64,000 nt of DNA from UBA1756 sp045222555 (GTDB lineage: Bacteria > Bacteroidota > Bacteroidia > Bacteroidales > WCHB1-69): assembly GCA_045222555.1 (NCBI GenBank), contig JBGUYY010000088.1, forward strand, positions 62,001 to 126,000, written 5' to 3'. Of this stretch, positions 6,729 through 14,400 are shown in pieces (position 1 is the first letter of the stretch; every line of letters starts with the position of its first letter). The translations under genes were made by a program, and so were the position numbers. The notes beneath the pieces were generated by a model. The model had not been told where the DNA came from, made no database searches, and saw nothing but the letters and a program-made list of their open reading frames with translations.

Positions 6729-7262
6729 ATGGAAAGAATCCTTTTGGTCGGTTTTGCTGGTGCGGGAAAAAGCACGGTGGGCAGGCGGTTGGCATCGCGG
6801 CTGAAGTGGAATTTTTTTGACACTGATACTTTCATTGAGCGAAAATATCACCTCACCATTCCCGATTTTTTTGCCAAATATGGAGAGGAGGCGTTCCGGA
6901 TTTGTGAGCAGAATGCGCTGCGCGAGCTGTTGCAAATGGATCATGCTGTGATTGCTACTGGCGGTGGAACACCCTGCTTTTTTCACAATATGGATGAAAT
7001 GTTGGAGAAGGCTTTTGTGGTGTATGTTCAGTTGTCGCCACAGTCACTTTTTCTACGATTAAAGAATTCTCACAAGGAGCGTCCGCTGGTGGCAGGGAAA
7101 AGTGATGACCAATTATTGATGTATGTGGAGGAGACCCTTCGCCAACGGGAAGAATTTTATGCTCGGGCGAATCTCATCGTAAAAGGAGAGAATTTTGCGA
7201 TGGATTTGTTTTTGGAAAAACTGAAGACAGCAGGACTTTCGGCAGAGGGGCAGAAAGAGTAG
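6729..7262 (+). CDS. aroK: Shikimate kinase
   Basis: 177 residues, the normal length. MERILLVGFAGAGKSTVGRRLA carries the P-loop (G8-x4-GKS), DTDTFIE the shikimate- and magnesium-binding aspartates, FRICEQNALREL the helical region with the conserved Arg and Glu, and ATGGGTP the glycine-rich substrate loop; RPLV lies in the lid region. It phosphorylates shikimate to shikimate-3-phosphate in the chorismate pathway. ATG 6729 is preferred over TTG 6723, which lies in the T-run of the preceding terminator. The stop codon overlaps the 3' end of an opposing tRNA-Arg gene. Confidence 0.95.
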   Translation: MERILLVGFAGAGKSTVGRRLASRLKWNFFDTDTFIERKYHLTIPDFFAKYGEEAFRICEQNALRELLQMDHAVIATGGGTPCFFHNMDEMLEKAFVVYVQLSPQSLFLRLKNSHKERPLVAGKSDDQLLMYVEETLRQREEFYARANLIVKGENFAMDLFLEKLKTAGLSAEGQKE

Positions 7263-7331
7263 CCCCGCCGGGAATCGAACCCGAATTTAAAGTTTAGGAA
7301 ACTTTCGTTCTATCCATTGAACTACAAGGCC
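7260..7331 (-). tRNA. tRNA-Arg (anticodon CCT)
   Basis: The minus-strand cloverleaf has acceptor GGCCTTG/CGGGGCT (three G-U pairs including 1:72), D-arm GTTC-AATGGATA-GAAC, anticodon arm AAAGT-TTCCTAA-ACTTT (anticodon CCT, reads AGG), T-arm TCGGG-TTCGATT-CCCGG and discriminator A. CCA is not encoded. Its last three bases are the complement of the aroK stop codon, so the two genes overlap tail to tail. Confidence 0.95.
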
Positions 7332-7343
7332 AGTTTCGGGCTG

Positions 7344-7351
7344 CAAAAATA
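7344..7351 (-). promoter_or_regulatory. -7 promoter box TATTTTTG for tRNA-Arg
   Basis: Minus-strand TATTTTTGC lies 12 bases before the tRNA 5' end, the same spacing and sequence as for tRNA-Cys. Confidence 0.7.
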
Positions 7352-7397
7352 CGCTAATTTTTTGATTTCCTATCCGCCCCACTTCCTCTTTTTTCTG

Positions 7398-7405
7398 TAT
7401 TTTTG
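7398..7405 (+). promoter_or_regulatory. -7 promoter box TATTTTTG for ybeY
   Basis: TATTTTTGC lies 15 bases before ATG 7421. It is divergent from the tRNA-Arg promoter 46 bases away. It contains the TTG at 7403, which is therefore unlikely to be a start codon. Confidence 0.65.
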
Positions 7406-7420
7406 CCAAAATTTTTGAAT

Positions 7421-7846
7421 ATGGTACTTTTCCATTCCGAGACCGCATTTCAGCTCTCCCATAAGATGATGTACAAGCGATGGCTTGCCGAATTGGCCAA
7501 GTCGCATGGCAAACAGTTGGGCGATGTGAATTACATTTTCTGCGATGATGACTATCTGCTCCAGCTCAATCTTCAATACCTCCAGCACGACACTCTCACG
7601 GATATAATTACATTCGACTATGTGGAGGGCACTCGCCTCAATGGTGATATTTACATCAGTGTGGAACGGGTGCACGAGAATGCCGGCATTTTTGAGGTGA
7701 CTTTTGATGAAGAGCTTCTGAGAGTCATCGCTCATGGACTTCTCCATCTTTGTGGATTTAAGGACAAGTCGAAGAAGGATGCGGCGGAAATGCGCCGACA
7801 GGAAGCTGCCGCTATGAATCTTTTTCATAATTTAGTAAATAATTAA
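7421..7846 (+). CDS. ybeY: Endoribonuclease YbeY (16S rRNA 3'-end maturation)
   Basis: 141 residues from ATG 7421. The UPF0054 pattern is clear: TDIITFDY, GDIYISVERV, then the zinc site HGLLHLCGFKDKSKKDAAEMRRQE. The first two histidines of the HGxLHLxGYDH motif are present, but the third (YDH) reads FKDK. YbeY takes part in 16S rRNA processing and ribosome quality control. It begins just after a -7 promoter box and is followed after 27 bases by mnmG, another translation-related gene, with a parS-like site in the gap. Confidence 0.9.
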   Translation: MVLFHSETAFQLSHKMMYKRWLAELAKSHGKQLGDVNYIFCDDDYLLQLNLQYLQHDTLTDIITFDYVEGTRLNGDIYISVERVHENAGIFEVTFDEELLRVIAHGLLHLCGFKDKSKKDAAEMRRQEAAAMNLFHNLVNN

Positions 7847-7866
7847 TAATCAATCTATTATATAGA

Positions 7867-7880
7867 TTTTCACGTGAAAA
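7867..7880. other. parS-like palindrome 1 (TTTTCACGTGAAAA)
   Basis: A perfect 14-bp palindrome containing the 12-bp core TTTCACGTGAAA of the ParB/Spo0J consensus TGTTTCACGTGAAACA. It spans the gap between ybeY and mnmG and includes the proposed GTG start of mnmG. Two further copies occur within 3 kb. Confidence 0.7.
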
Positions 7881-9757
7881 CTGACAGTAATTTTGATGTA
7901 TTGGTGGTGGGTGCTGGGCACGCGGGATGCGAGGCCGCCGTGGCGGCAGCCAAAATGGGAGCCCGCACCTTGCTGGTGTCGATGAACCTCTATCTTGTCG
8001 CACAGATGTCGTGCAACCCCGCCATCGGCGGCATCGCCAAGGGTCAGATTGTACGCGAAATTGATGCCCTCGGCGGTATGACCGGCATCGTGACCGATAA
8101 TACCATGATCCAGTTCAGGATGCTTAACAGCTCCAAGGGTCCCGCCATGTGGAGCCCCCGCGCCCAATGCGATAAACAGCAGTTCACCTTCTTCTGGAAG
8201 TCTATCCTCGAAAACCAAGAGAACCTTTCCCTCCGCCAGGATACCGTCACCTCGCTCGTGATCCACAACGGAGAAGTTGCCGGGGTCAACACCCTGCAAG
8301 GACAAACCATCACCGCCAAGAAGGTGATCATTACAGCAGGTACCTTCCTCAACGGACGCATCCATATCGGTGAGGTCAACTTCTCTGGTGGCCGCCTCGG
8401 CGAAATGGCCGTTCCCCAGCTTTCTGACCAGCTCAAAGCCGCCGGCATCACCACCCGCAAACTCAAAACCGGCACCCCCGTCCGTATCGATGCCCGCTCG
8501 GTCCACTTCGACCGCATGACACCCCAGCCCGGCGATGATCAACCTGCCCAGTTCTCCTTCACCGAAACTCCTCCCCTCACCCATCAGTTGCCTTGCTTCA
8601 TCACCTATACCAGCGAAGAGGTTCACGATATCCTCCGTACCGGCTTTGACAAGTCCCCTATGTTTCAAGGCCGCATTCAGGGAGTAGGACCACGCTACTG
8701 TCCCTCCATCGAGGACAAGATTGAGCGCTTTGCCGACAAAGACCGCCATCAGCTCTTCTTCGAGCCGGAAGGACGCAACACCCACGAGTATTACCTCAAC
8801 GGCTTCTCCTCCTCCCTCCCCGAAGAGGTGCAGATCGAAGCGCTTCACCATATACCCGGCCTGGAAGATGCTGTGGTGCTGAAACCAGGCTACGCCATCG
8901 AGTACGACTACTTCGACCCTACCCAGCTGCATTTTACCCTCGAGTCACGCGTGCTGCCCAACCTCTATCTGGCCGGACAGGTCAACGGTACCACAGGCTA
9001 CGAGGAGGCCGCCTGCCAAGGACTGATGGCTGGCATCAACGCAGTACTTTCCCTGCGCCATGAGCCGCCTTTCATCCTCACCCGCAGCCAAGCCTATATT
9101 GGCGTACTTATCGACGACCTCATCACCAAAGGCGTGCAAGATCCCTACAGAATGTTCACCTCTCGCGCAGAATATCGCATCTTGCTCCGTCAGGACAATG
9201 CCGATTATCGCCTCACCCCGCTGGGATACCAACTCGGGTTGATTTCACGTGAAAGATATGAGGCGATGCAACAGAAAATGGTCACCCAAAACACAATTGT
9301 TGAGCTTTTGAAAACTACTGCCGTCGTACCACACGAAATCAATGGCTATCTTTCACAAATCAACTCCCCCACCCTATCACAGAAAGTGAAATTGGAAGTT
9401 TTACTGCGCCGGCCTGAAATCCGTCTCGATGCCCTGTTGCAGCAACTGCCCGAACTGCAGGAAAAAGTGAACGCCCTGCATGCTGGGTCACAGCTTTTGT
9501 TACAAGCCGAAACCGACATCAAGTACGCCTCTTATATTGAAAAGGAAGAGGAATTGGCCAAACGGATGGAGAATCTGGAAAATGTGAAATTGCCAGATGA
9601 CATCGATTACGACCCACTTACCTTCCTATCGAAAGAAGCCCGCGAGAAGTTGAACCGCATACGGCCACTTAACCTCGGACAAGCCTCGCGCATCAGTGGG
9701 GTGAGCCCTGCCGACCTATCCGCTCTGTTGATTTATCTGAACCACCCCACCAAGTAA
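7874..9757 (+). CDS. mnmG: tRNA uridine-5-carboxymethylaminomethyl modification enzyme MnmG (GidA)
   Basis: 627 residues, family length. The FAD dinucleotide fold is at the N-terminus (FDVLVVGAGHAGCEAA), followed by MSCNPAIGGIAKGQIVREIDALGG, TAGTFLNGRIHIGE and CPSIEDKIERF. The C-terminal helical domain ends near LNRIRPLNLGQASRISGVSPADLSALLIYL. With MnmE it modifies wobble U34 of several tRNAs. The start is GTG 7874, which gives the usual short leader before FDVLVVG; no ATG is available. mnmG is often found near chromosomal origins. A second parS-like core lies inside the gene at 9243-9254. Confidence 0.97.
   Translation: MKTDSNFDVLVVGAGHAGCEAAVAAAKMGARTLLVSMNLYLVAQMSCNPAIGGIAKGQIVREIDALGGMTGIVTDNTMIQFRMLNSSKGPAMWSPRAQCDKQQFTFFWKSILENQENLSLRQDTVTSLVIHNGEVAGVNTLQGQTITAKKVIITAGTFLNGRIHIGEVNFSGGRLGEMAVPQLSDQLKAAGITTRKLKTGTPVRIDARSVHFDRMTPQPGDDQPAQFSFTETPPLTHQLPCFITYTSEEVHDILRTGFDKSPMFQGRIQGVGPRYCPSIEDKIERFADKDRHQLFFEPEGRNTHEYYLNGFSSSLPEEVQIEALHHIPGLEDAVVLKPGYAIEYDYFDPTQLHFTLESRVLPNLYLAGQVNGTTGYEEAACQGLMAGINAVLSLRHEPPFILTRSQAYIGVLIDDLITKGVQDPYRMFTSRAEYRILLRQDNADYRLTPLGYQLGLISRERYEAMQQKMVTQNTIVELLKTTAVVPHEINGYLSQINSPTLSQKVKLEVLLRRPEIRLDALLQQLPELQEKVNALHAGSQLLLQAETDIKYASYIEKEEELAKRMENLENVKLPDDIDYDPLTFLSKEAREKLNRIRPLNLGQASRISGVSPADLSALLIYLNHPTK
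9243..9254. other. parS-like site 2 (TTTCACGTGAAA) inside mnmG
   Basis: A perfect 12-bp core match to parS within the mnmG coding sequence (codons for IS-R-E-R). Location inside a gene is common for chromosomal parS sites. Confidence 0.65.
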
Positions 9758-9903
9758 CATATCTCATTGATTTTTAGTGATGGAGTAAAAAATCTTTGAT
9801 TTTGGGCCAAATTAAAATTTTTTGACCCCACCACATCAAAAATCATTCTTTTGCCAATAATTCACATGCCTCGGAAAAGGGTTTTGTTTATCAGAGAATT
9901 ACA

Positions 9904-10704
9904 TCAGAGCTTGTCGGGATTGAGGTTTTTCTTGAGCAGTGACTTCTTCCCGAAAGTGTGTTTCCGGATAAAATTCCGTAGAGCCGGAGCAAAAATCCTT
10001 GATACGGGAAAAGAATTTTTGCGCACGTAAATGGTGCTCTGTTCCACTTTCTCAATTTGCGTCGCATTTACGATCACCGATTTGTTGATGCGAAAGAACA
10101 GCCCTTCTGGAAGTTGTTGTCCGAACTTTTTAAGGGTGGAATTGTGATACATCACCTTTCCCTTTGAGGTTTCTATCTTGAGTCCTGCGGGCGTGTTCAT
10201 GGCATAGGCAATGTCTTCAATGGCCACCCGGGATTGTGTGCGTTTATATTTGATAAATACGTAGGTGGTAGCATTTTTCTTTTTGGAAGTTCGGTATGGG
10301 GTTTCGGGCTCTTTCACTAAAAAAGGCGTGTCGTCAATCAAGGCATTCTGAATATTTAATACTTTACTTACCTTTTTGCAAAAGGTCTCCAAGTCTAATT
10401 TGGGAGAGAGATAATCGAAAAATCCGTTGTCCAGCAATTCGGGTATTCGAAGTTTGTTGTTAGTTATGGCGAACATGAAAGGCGGGCGTTGTACCATTTT
10501 TAGTACTTCTAACACATTAAAATGGCTTTGATCCACGTTGACGAATAGAATTTTGGGTCTTTCATGGTTCAATGTTTCAATCATTTCAATCTGATTGTTA
10601 AACACATTTGAGATTTCTAGGGTGTCAAAGAAGTCAATTCTTTGCGAAATTTCCTTTTGGAGGTGAGTGTCACCCATAAAAAGGGCACAACTTATTTTTT
10701 TCAT
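9904..10704 (-). CDS. LytTR-family DNA-binding response regulator-like protein
   Basis: 266 residues. The N-terminal ~120 residues have a receiver-like pattern: ILFVNVDQSH places an Asp at the phosphoacceptor position and FDYLSPK gives the conserved Lys, but the usual acidic pair near the start is reduced to a single Asp (LFMGDTH), so phosphorylation is uncertain. The C-terminal ~105 residues form a LytTR domain (FIKYKRTQSRVAIEDIAYAM, then YHNSTLKKFGQQLP, FFRINKSVIVN and SRIFAPALRNFIR). LytTR proteins bind direct repeats upstream of target genes. No histidine kinase is adjacent. A -7 box (10733-10740) drives it, and its upstream region contains the third parS-like site. Confidence 0.85.
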   Translation of the reverse strand: MKKISCALFMGDTHLQKEISQRIDFFDTLEISNVFNNQIEMIETLNHERPKILFVNVDQSHFNVLEVLKMVQRPPFMFAITNNKLRIPELLDNGFFDYLSPKLDLETFCKKVSKVLNIQNALIDDTPFLVKEPETPYRTSKKKNATTYVFIKYKRTQSRVAIEDIAYAMNTPAGLKIETSKGKVMYHNSTLKKFGQQLPEGLFFRINKSVIVNATQIEKVEQSTIYVRKNSFPVSRIFAPALRNFIRKHTFGKKSLLKKNLNPDKL

Positions 10705-10732
10705 ATTGTAAGATTAATGTTAGGTTCGCGTA

Positions 10733-10740
10733 CAAAGTTA
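10733..10740 (-). promoter_or_regulatory. -7 promoter box TAACTTTG for the LytTR gene
   Basis: Minus-strand TAACTTTG matches TAnnTTTG and lies 28 bases before the ATG at 10704. Confidence 0.6.
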
Positions 10741-10792
10741 AGGATTATTTCCATTGGGAATCTGCTTAATTTAAAAAATCTTATTTCTGGGT

Positions 10793-10810
10793 ACTTTTCA
10801 CGTGAAAAGT
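10793..10810. other. parS-like palindrome 3 (ACTTTTCACGTGAAAAGT)
   Basis: A perfect 18-bp palindrome centred on CACGTG in the intergenic region between the divergent LytTR and comEC genes. It has the parS core TTTCACGTGAAA and is the most symmetric of the three copies. An alternative reading is an operator for the adjacent regulator, but the identical core in front of and inside mnmG favours ParB binding. Confidence 0.7.
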
Positions 10811-10965
10811 GACCATTTTTGCCAGCTTTGTGGTTTCATAGGAAAAAGAAGCATTTTTTTACTGTTTTTTGCTCTTCTTTTTAAAATTTCACCCCCCACA
10901 TTTTACGTTCCTAATTTCTTCAATTTACTTATTTAATAGTATCTTCGTGGAAAGTATTTGCCGTG

Positions 10966-13047
10966 ATGAAATTCAAAAATTATCCTATTCTCAAAATGCT
11001 CCTCCCCTATCTCGCCGGTGTCTTATTTTCCTATTTCTTTATTTCAGAACATCTTAATTTCCTGATTTTCACTTTGCTTTCAGTTCTCCTCCTCACTATT
11101 GCACTTTTGTTTCGCCTTCTTTTATCCTTGCGAGGACAGCTTCCCGCCATTGGCGCACTTTGCTTCGCTTTTTTCCTCCTCGGTGTCCTCCTTACAAATG
11201 CCCGCTTTTGTCCACCCCATTTTTCTAATACTCGAAAAATGGTAGAAAACAGTGAATTTTTTACACTTCAAATCTTGGAAAATCCGGTCGAAAAAGAAAA
11301 AAGTGTACGACTTCATGTGCAATTGTTATCCGACAAGCAGAATAATTTTCTTCATTCTAATGCCATTCTTTATTTGAAAAAAAACGTCCAATCCCAGCAA
11401 CTACGAGCAGGAGATTTCTTGGTGGTGCATGCCCATTTTTCAGAAATTTCTCCACCCAAAAATCCTAATGCATTTGATAATCAAAAATATATGAGAAGAA
11501 AATCTATTTTTTTCACCGCGTATGCATCTGAAAATCAATGGCATTACCTCACGCATCGCCCTATCCATCCCCTCCGCACGGCCGCCGCACAAGTCCAACA
11601 CCACTTCTCCGCACTCTTCGCCCAAAATGGGCTCCAAGGCGAGGAGTATGCCATCATCACCGCCGTGCTCCTTGGCAATGACGACAGTATGGAACCAGAA
11701 CTGAAAGCCCATTTTGCCTCCGCTGGCGTTAGCCATATCCTCTGCGTATCGGGGATGCATGTTGGAATTATCTTTATGATTATAAATTTCTTACTAAAAC
11801 CATTGGACACGTTCCCACGTCTCCACATCCTGAAAGCTCTCCTCCTGATTCTCGTCATCTGGACCTACGCCCATATCACAGGTCTCGCCCCCTCCGTTCG
11901 CCGTGCCGCCACCATGTTCTCTTTCGTTACCCTTGGCACCCTTCTCCATCGTCCTACCACCATCTACCATAGCCTTTTTGCATCCATGTTTATTCTCTTG
12001 CTACTCAACCCTTTACTATTTTTTGAGATAGGTTTCCAGATGAGCTATCTCGCCGTCTTCGGCATCGTCATCATCCAGCCTCCCCTTGCCCGTCTTTGGA
12101 CACCTAAGTATAAAATAATCAACTATTTCTGGGAGTTAACCACCGTCTCCGTCGCCGCCCAACTGGCCACTTTCCCCCTCTCGCTTTTCTACTTCGGACA
12201 GTTCCCCAATTACTTCCTCCTCTCCAACCTATCCGTCATCTCGCTTTCTTTTGTGATTGTGATGACTGGCATCGCCCTGCTCGCCCTTTCGTGGCTCCCT
12301 CCCCTCTCCCGCCTCATCGGACTGCTGCTCACCTACGAGATCCGATTGCTGAACGGCATCGTCAAAGGCATTGAATCTCTCCCCGGTTCCGTTACGGACA
12401 ATATTGCCGTGAATTTTCTCCAGATGCTGCTGATTTATGGCATAGTCGTGACAATATTCCTGCATTTTATACAAAAAAATTTTCGTCATAATTACTTGAC
12501 ATTCTTGTTGATTCTTCTTTTTTCCGTGTCAATTTTCATCGAGAAGGTGATTTCAAAAAATCAACATGAAATAACTTTTTATTCAATGGAAAAAATGAGC
12601 GCTGTGGAATGCAATGATGGCACCCGTGGCGTTCTCCTTCAGGACTCTGCAGCGCAGGCAAATCCTGTCGCGTACGATTTTAACATTAAAAACCATATCA
12701 GAATGCAACATATTAATAATGAGAATGTTCCATTGGACACCTCGATCTATTTCTGCCCAACTTTGGTCAAGCAAGGCGATTTTTTGAAATTCGACACCCT
12801 TACGGTTTTCTTCCTTTCCGGCCGCGACTGGCTCTATCCGATGCGTGAGCCGGTAGAAGTGGATGTGCTATGCCTCCGCCATAACCCGCGTATCCCCATG
12901 TGCAAGCTTTTGCAGGCTTTTCGCTGCCGCACAATAGTGATAGATGGCACCAATTCAGCCTACTACGAGCAACGGTGGATCGACTCCTGCCGTGCCTATA
13001 AAATTCCTTGCCATTCTACCCGCCAAGAGGGTTATTTTTCACTGTAA
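10966..13047 (+). CDS. comEC: ComEC/Rec2-family DNA-uptake channel protein
   Basis: 693 residues from ATG 10966 (GTG 10963 adjacent). About ten membrane segments. An N-terminal DUF4131-like segment is followed by the competence core with the hallmark AGVSHILCVSGMHVGIIFMI and the later GLAPSVRRAATMFSF. In transforming bacteria ComEC conducts single-stranded DNA across the inner membrane. The C-terminal ~170 residues follow the membrane part but show no HxHxDH metallo-beta-lactamase motif, so the nuclease-like domain of longer ComEC proteins is degenerate or replaced. No other competence gene is next to it. Confidence 0.88.
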   Translation: MKFKNYPILKMLLPYLAGVLFSYFFISEHLNFLIFTLLSVLLLTIALLFRLLLSLRGQLPAIGALCFAFFLLGVLLTNARFCPPHFSNTRKMVENSEFFTLQILENPVEKEKSVRLHVQLLSDKQNNFLHSNAILYLKKNVQSQQLRAGDFLVVHAHFSEISPPKNPNAFDNQKYMRRKSIFFTAYASENQWHYLTHRPIHPLRTAAAQVQHHFSALFAQNGLQGEEYAIITAVLLGNDDSMEPELKAHFASAGVSHILCVSGMHVGIIFMIINFLLKPLDTFPRLHILKALLLILVIWTYAHITGLAPSVRRAATMFSFVTLGTLLHRPTTIYHSLFASMFILLLLNPLLFFEIGFQMSYLAVFGIVIIQPPLARLWTPKYKIINYFWELTTVSVAAQLATFPLSLFYFGQFPNYFLLSNLSVISLSFVIVMTGIALLALSWLPPLSRLIGLLLTYEIRLLNGIVKGIESLPGSVTDNIAVNFLQMLLIYGIVVTIFLHFIQKNFRHNYLTFLLILLFSVSIFIEKVISKNQHEITFYSMEKMSAVECNDGTRGVLLQDSAAQANPVAYDFNIKNHIRMQHINNENVPLDTSIYFCPTLVKQGDFLKFDTLTVFFLSGRDWLYPMREPVEVDVLCLRHNPRIPMCKLLQAFRCRTIVIDGTNSAYYEQRWIDSCRAYKIPCHSTRQEGYFSL

Positions 13048-13067
13048 CAGCATTTTCAAAAAATGTG

Positions 13068-13075
13068 TATATTTG
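13068..13075 (+). promoter_or_regulatory. -7 promoter box TATATTTG for the bamD operon
   Basis: TATATTTGC ends four bases before the bamD ATG at 13080, the same geometry as at 2018-2030, predicting a leaderless or nearly leaderless transcript. Confidence 0.65.
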
Positions 13076-13079
13076 CAAG

Positions 13080-14069
13080 ATGGAAAATTTTAAACGTTTT
13101 TCAAGAATTATGCTGATTTTCAGCGTATTAGCAGCGTTGCTGGGGTGCGGTTCTGTATCTGCGCATGGCAAAAGTTTTCATTTTGTCGCGCCTGTCTCCT
13201 CCCCCTCTGCTACAGTGCTGATTCTGCCGTCGGGTAACGAGAACCCTCCCGTTGACACCAATAAACGCAAGGGCAAGAACACTCCCCGTACGCCAAAAAA
13301 CAAAAAAGTATCTTTCGAAACCTACGAAGAAAACTACAAAAAAGCAGTTCAACTCTATAATAATCAGCTTTTTATCAGTGCGGCTCGCATCTTCGAAGAA
13401 CTTTATCCCCTTTCTCTGGGTACGCCTCGCGCCGATACCATCCTCTTCCTCTTCGCCGACTGTTACTACAACAACCAAGATTATGAAATGGCTGCTTTCC
13501 ATTTTAAGGAGTATGCGGGCAAATATTCTGCTAGTCCACGTGCGGAAGATGCTCACTATAAAGCCATTCTCGCATTGTCGAACATCTCTCCGGAATATAG
13601 CCTTGACCAAACCGAAACCTATTACGTCATCGAGGAAATCCAGCTGTTTGTTCGTACCTACCCCAATAGTACGCACATGGATGAATGTAACCAGTTGCTG
13701 GATAAAATGCGTAACAAGTTGGCCCGCAAGAATTATGAGATTATCAACCTGTACTATAATACCGAAAATTACAAATCGGCTCAGATTATCGCCCGCAACT
13801 TTTTCAAGGAGTATAGCTATTCCGAATATTGCGACGATGCCTACTTGGTTTTAGTGAAGAATAATTACGAATATGCCCGTCACAGCGTGGAGAGTAAAAA
13901 GGTGGAACGCTATATGCAATGTGTTGAGGCATACCAAAATATGAAAATCAACTGCCCATTTTCAAAGCTTCTGAAAGAGGCTGAGAAATATGCGGCGGAA
14001 GCCCAAAATATTATCGATAAGAAAGAGTTCAAAAAATCAAAAAAGAAAGAGAAAAAGCATGAAGACTGA
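13080..14069 (+). CDS. bamD: Outer-membrane assembly lipoprotein BamD
   Basis: 329 residues with a lipoprotein signal (ending AALLGC, Cys at about residue 23) and a linker rich in Pro/Lys. A TPR-type body follows: ETYEENYKKAVQLYNNQLF, RIFEELYPLSLGTPRADTIL, YYNNQDYEMAAFHFKEYAGKY and so on. BamD is the essential accessory lipoprotein of the BAM complex that folds outer-membrane beta-barrels. ATG 13080 is chosen because a -7 promoter box ends four bases earlier; an upstream start at 13008 would overlap comEC. It overlaps rpoZ by 11 bases and leads the bamD-rpoZ-coaBC-DUF4835-recN string typical of Bacteroidota. Confidence 0.92.
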   Translation: MENFKRFSRIMLIFSVLAALLGCGSVSAHGKSFHFVAPVSSPSATVLILPSGNENPPVDTNKRKGKNTPRTPKNKKVSFETYEENYKKAVQLYNNQLFISAARIFEELYPLSLGTPRADTILFLFADCYYNNQDYEMAAFHFKEYAGKYSASPRAEDAHYKAILALSNISPEYSLDQTETYYVIEEIQLFVRTYPNSTHMDECNQLLDKMRNKLARKNYEIINLYYNTENYKSAQIIARNFFKEYSYSEYCDDAYLVLVKNNYEYARHSVESKKVERYMQCVEAYQNMKINCPFSKLLKEAEKYAAEAQNIIDKKEFKKSKKKEKKHED

Positions 14070-14400
14070 TTTCAAAAAAAGCAATGCGGAAACGATGGCC
14101 ATCACCCGCAACATCCGCGAATTTGACAAGGAAACCAACAACATCTACGAAACCGTGGTGATCATGTCGAAGCGCGCTGACCAGATCTCCCTCGAAATCA
14201 AAGACGAGATGCAGAAGGAGATGCAGGAGTTTGCGCCTGCACAGGATACCCTCGACGAGGTGTATGAGAATCGCGACCAGATCGATTTGGCCAAGTCATA
14301 CGAGCGTCTTCCGAAACCTACCTTGATGGCTATCAAGGAGTTTGAAGACCATAAAATTCATTACAAGCTCAACGACGAGCCGACAGAAGAAAATGCCTAA
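14059..14400 (+). CDS. rpoZ: RNA polymerase omega subunit (Bacteroidota type)
   Basis: 113 residues. The core ITRNIREFDKETNNIYETVVIMSKRADQI matches the omega/Rpb6 helical region (R-A-x-Q-I) as it appears in Bacteroidota. The acidic C-terminus (DLAKSYERLPKPTLMAIKEFEDHKI) is also typical of the phylum. Omega stabilises the beta' subunit of RNA polymerase. Start ATG 14059 lies inside the end of bamD (11-base overlap), and the stop overlaps coaBC by eight bases, so translation is probably coupled. Confidence 0.85.
   Translation: MKTDFKKSNAETMAITRNIREFDKETNNIYETVVIMSKRADQISLEIKDEMQKEMQEFAPAQDTLDEVYENRDQIDLAKSYERLPKPTLMAIKEFEDHKIHYKLNDEPTEENA

Noticed and set aside
7403..7420. TTG 7403 as start of ybeY
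   Set aside because: The TTG is part of the -7 promoter box TATTTTTG, and ATG 7421 gives the normal N-terminus.
7850..8932. 360-codon minus-strand frame opposite mnmG
   Set aside because: mnmG is unambiguous on the plus strand; the opposite frame has no recognisable product.
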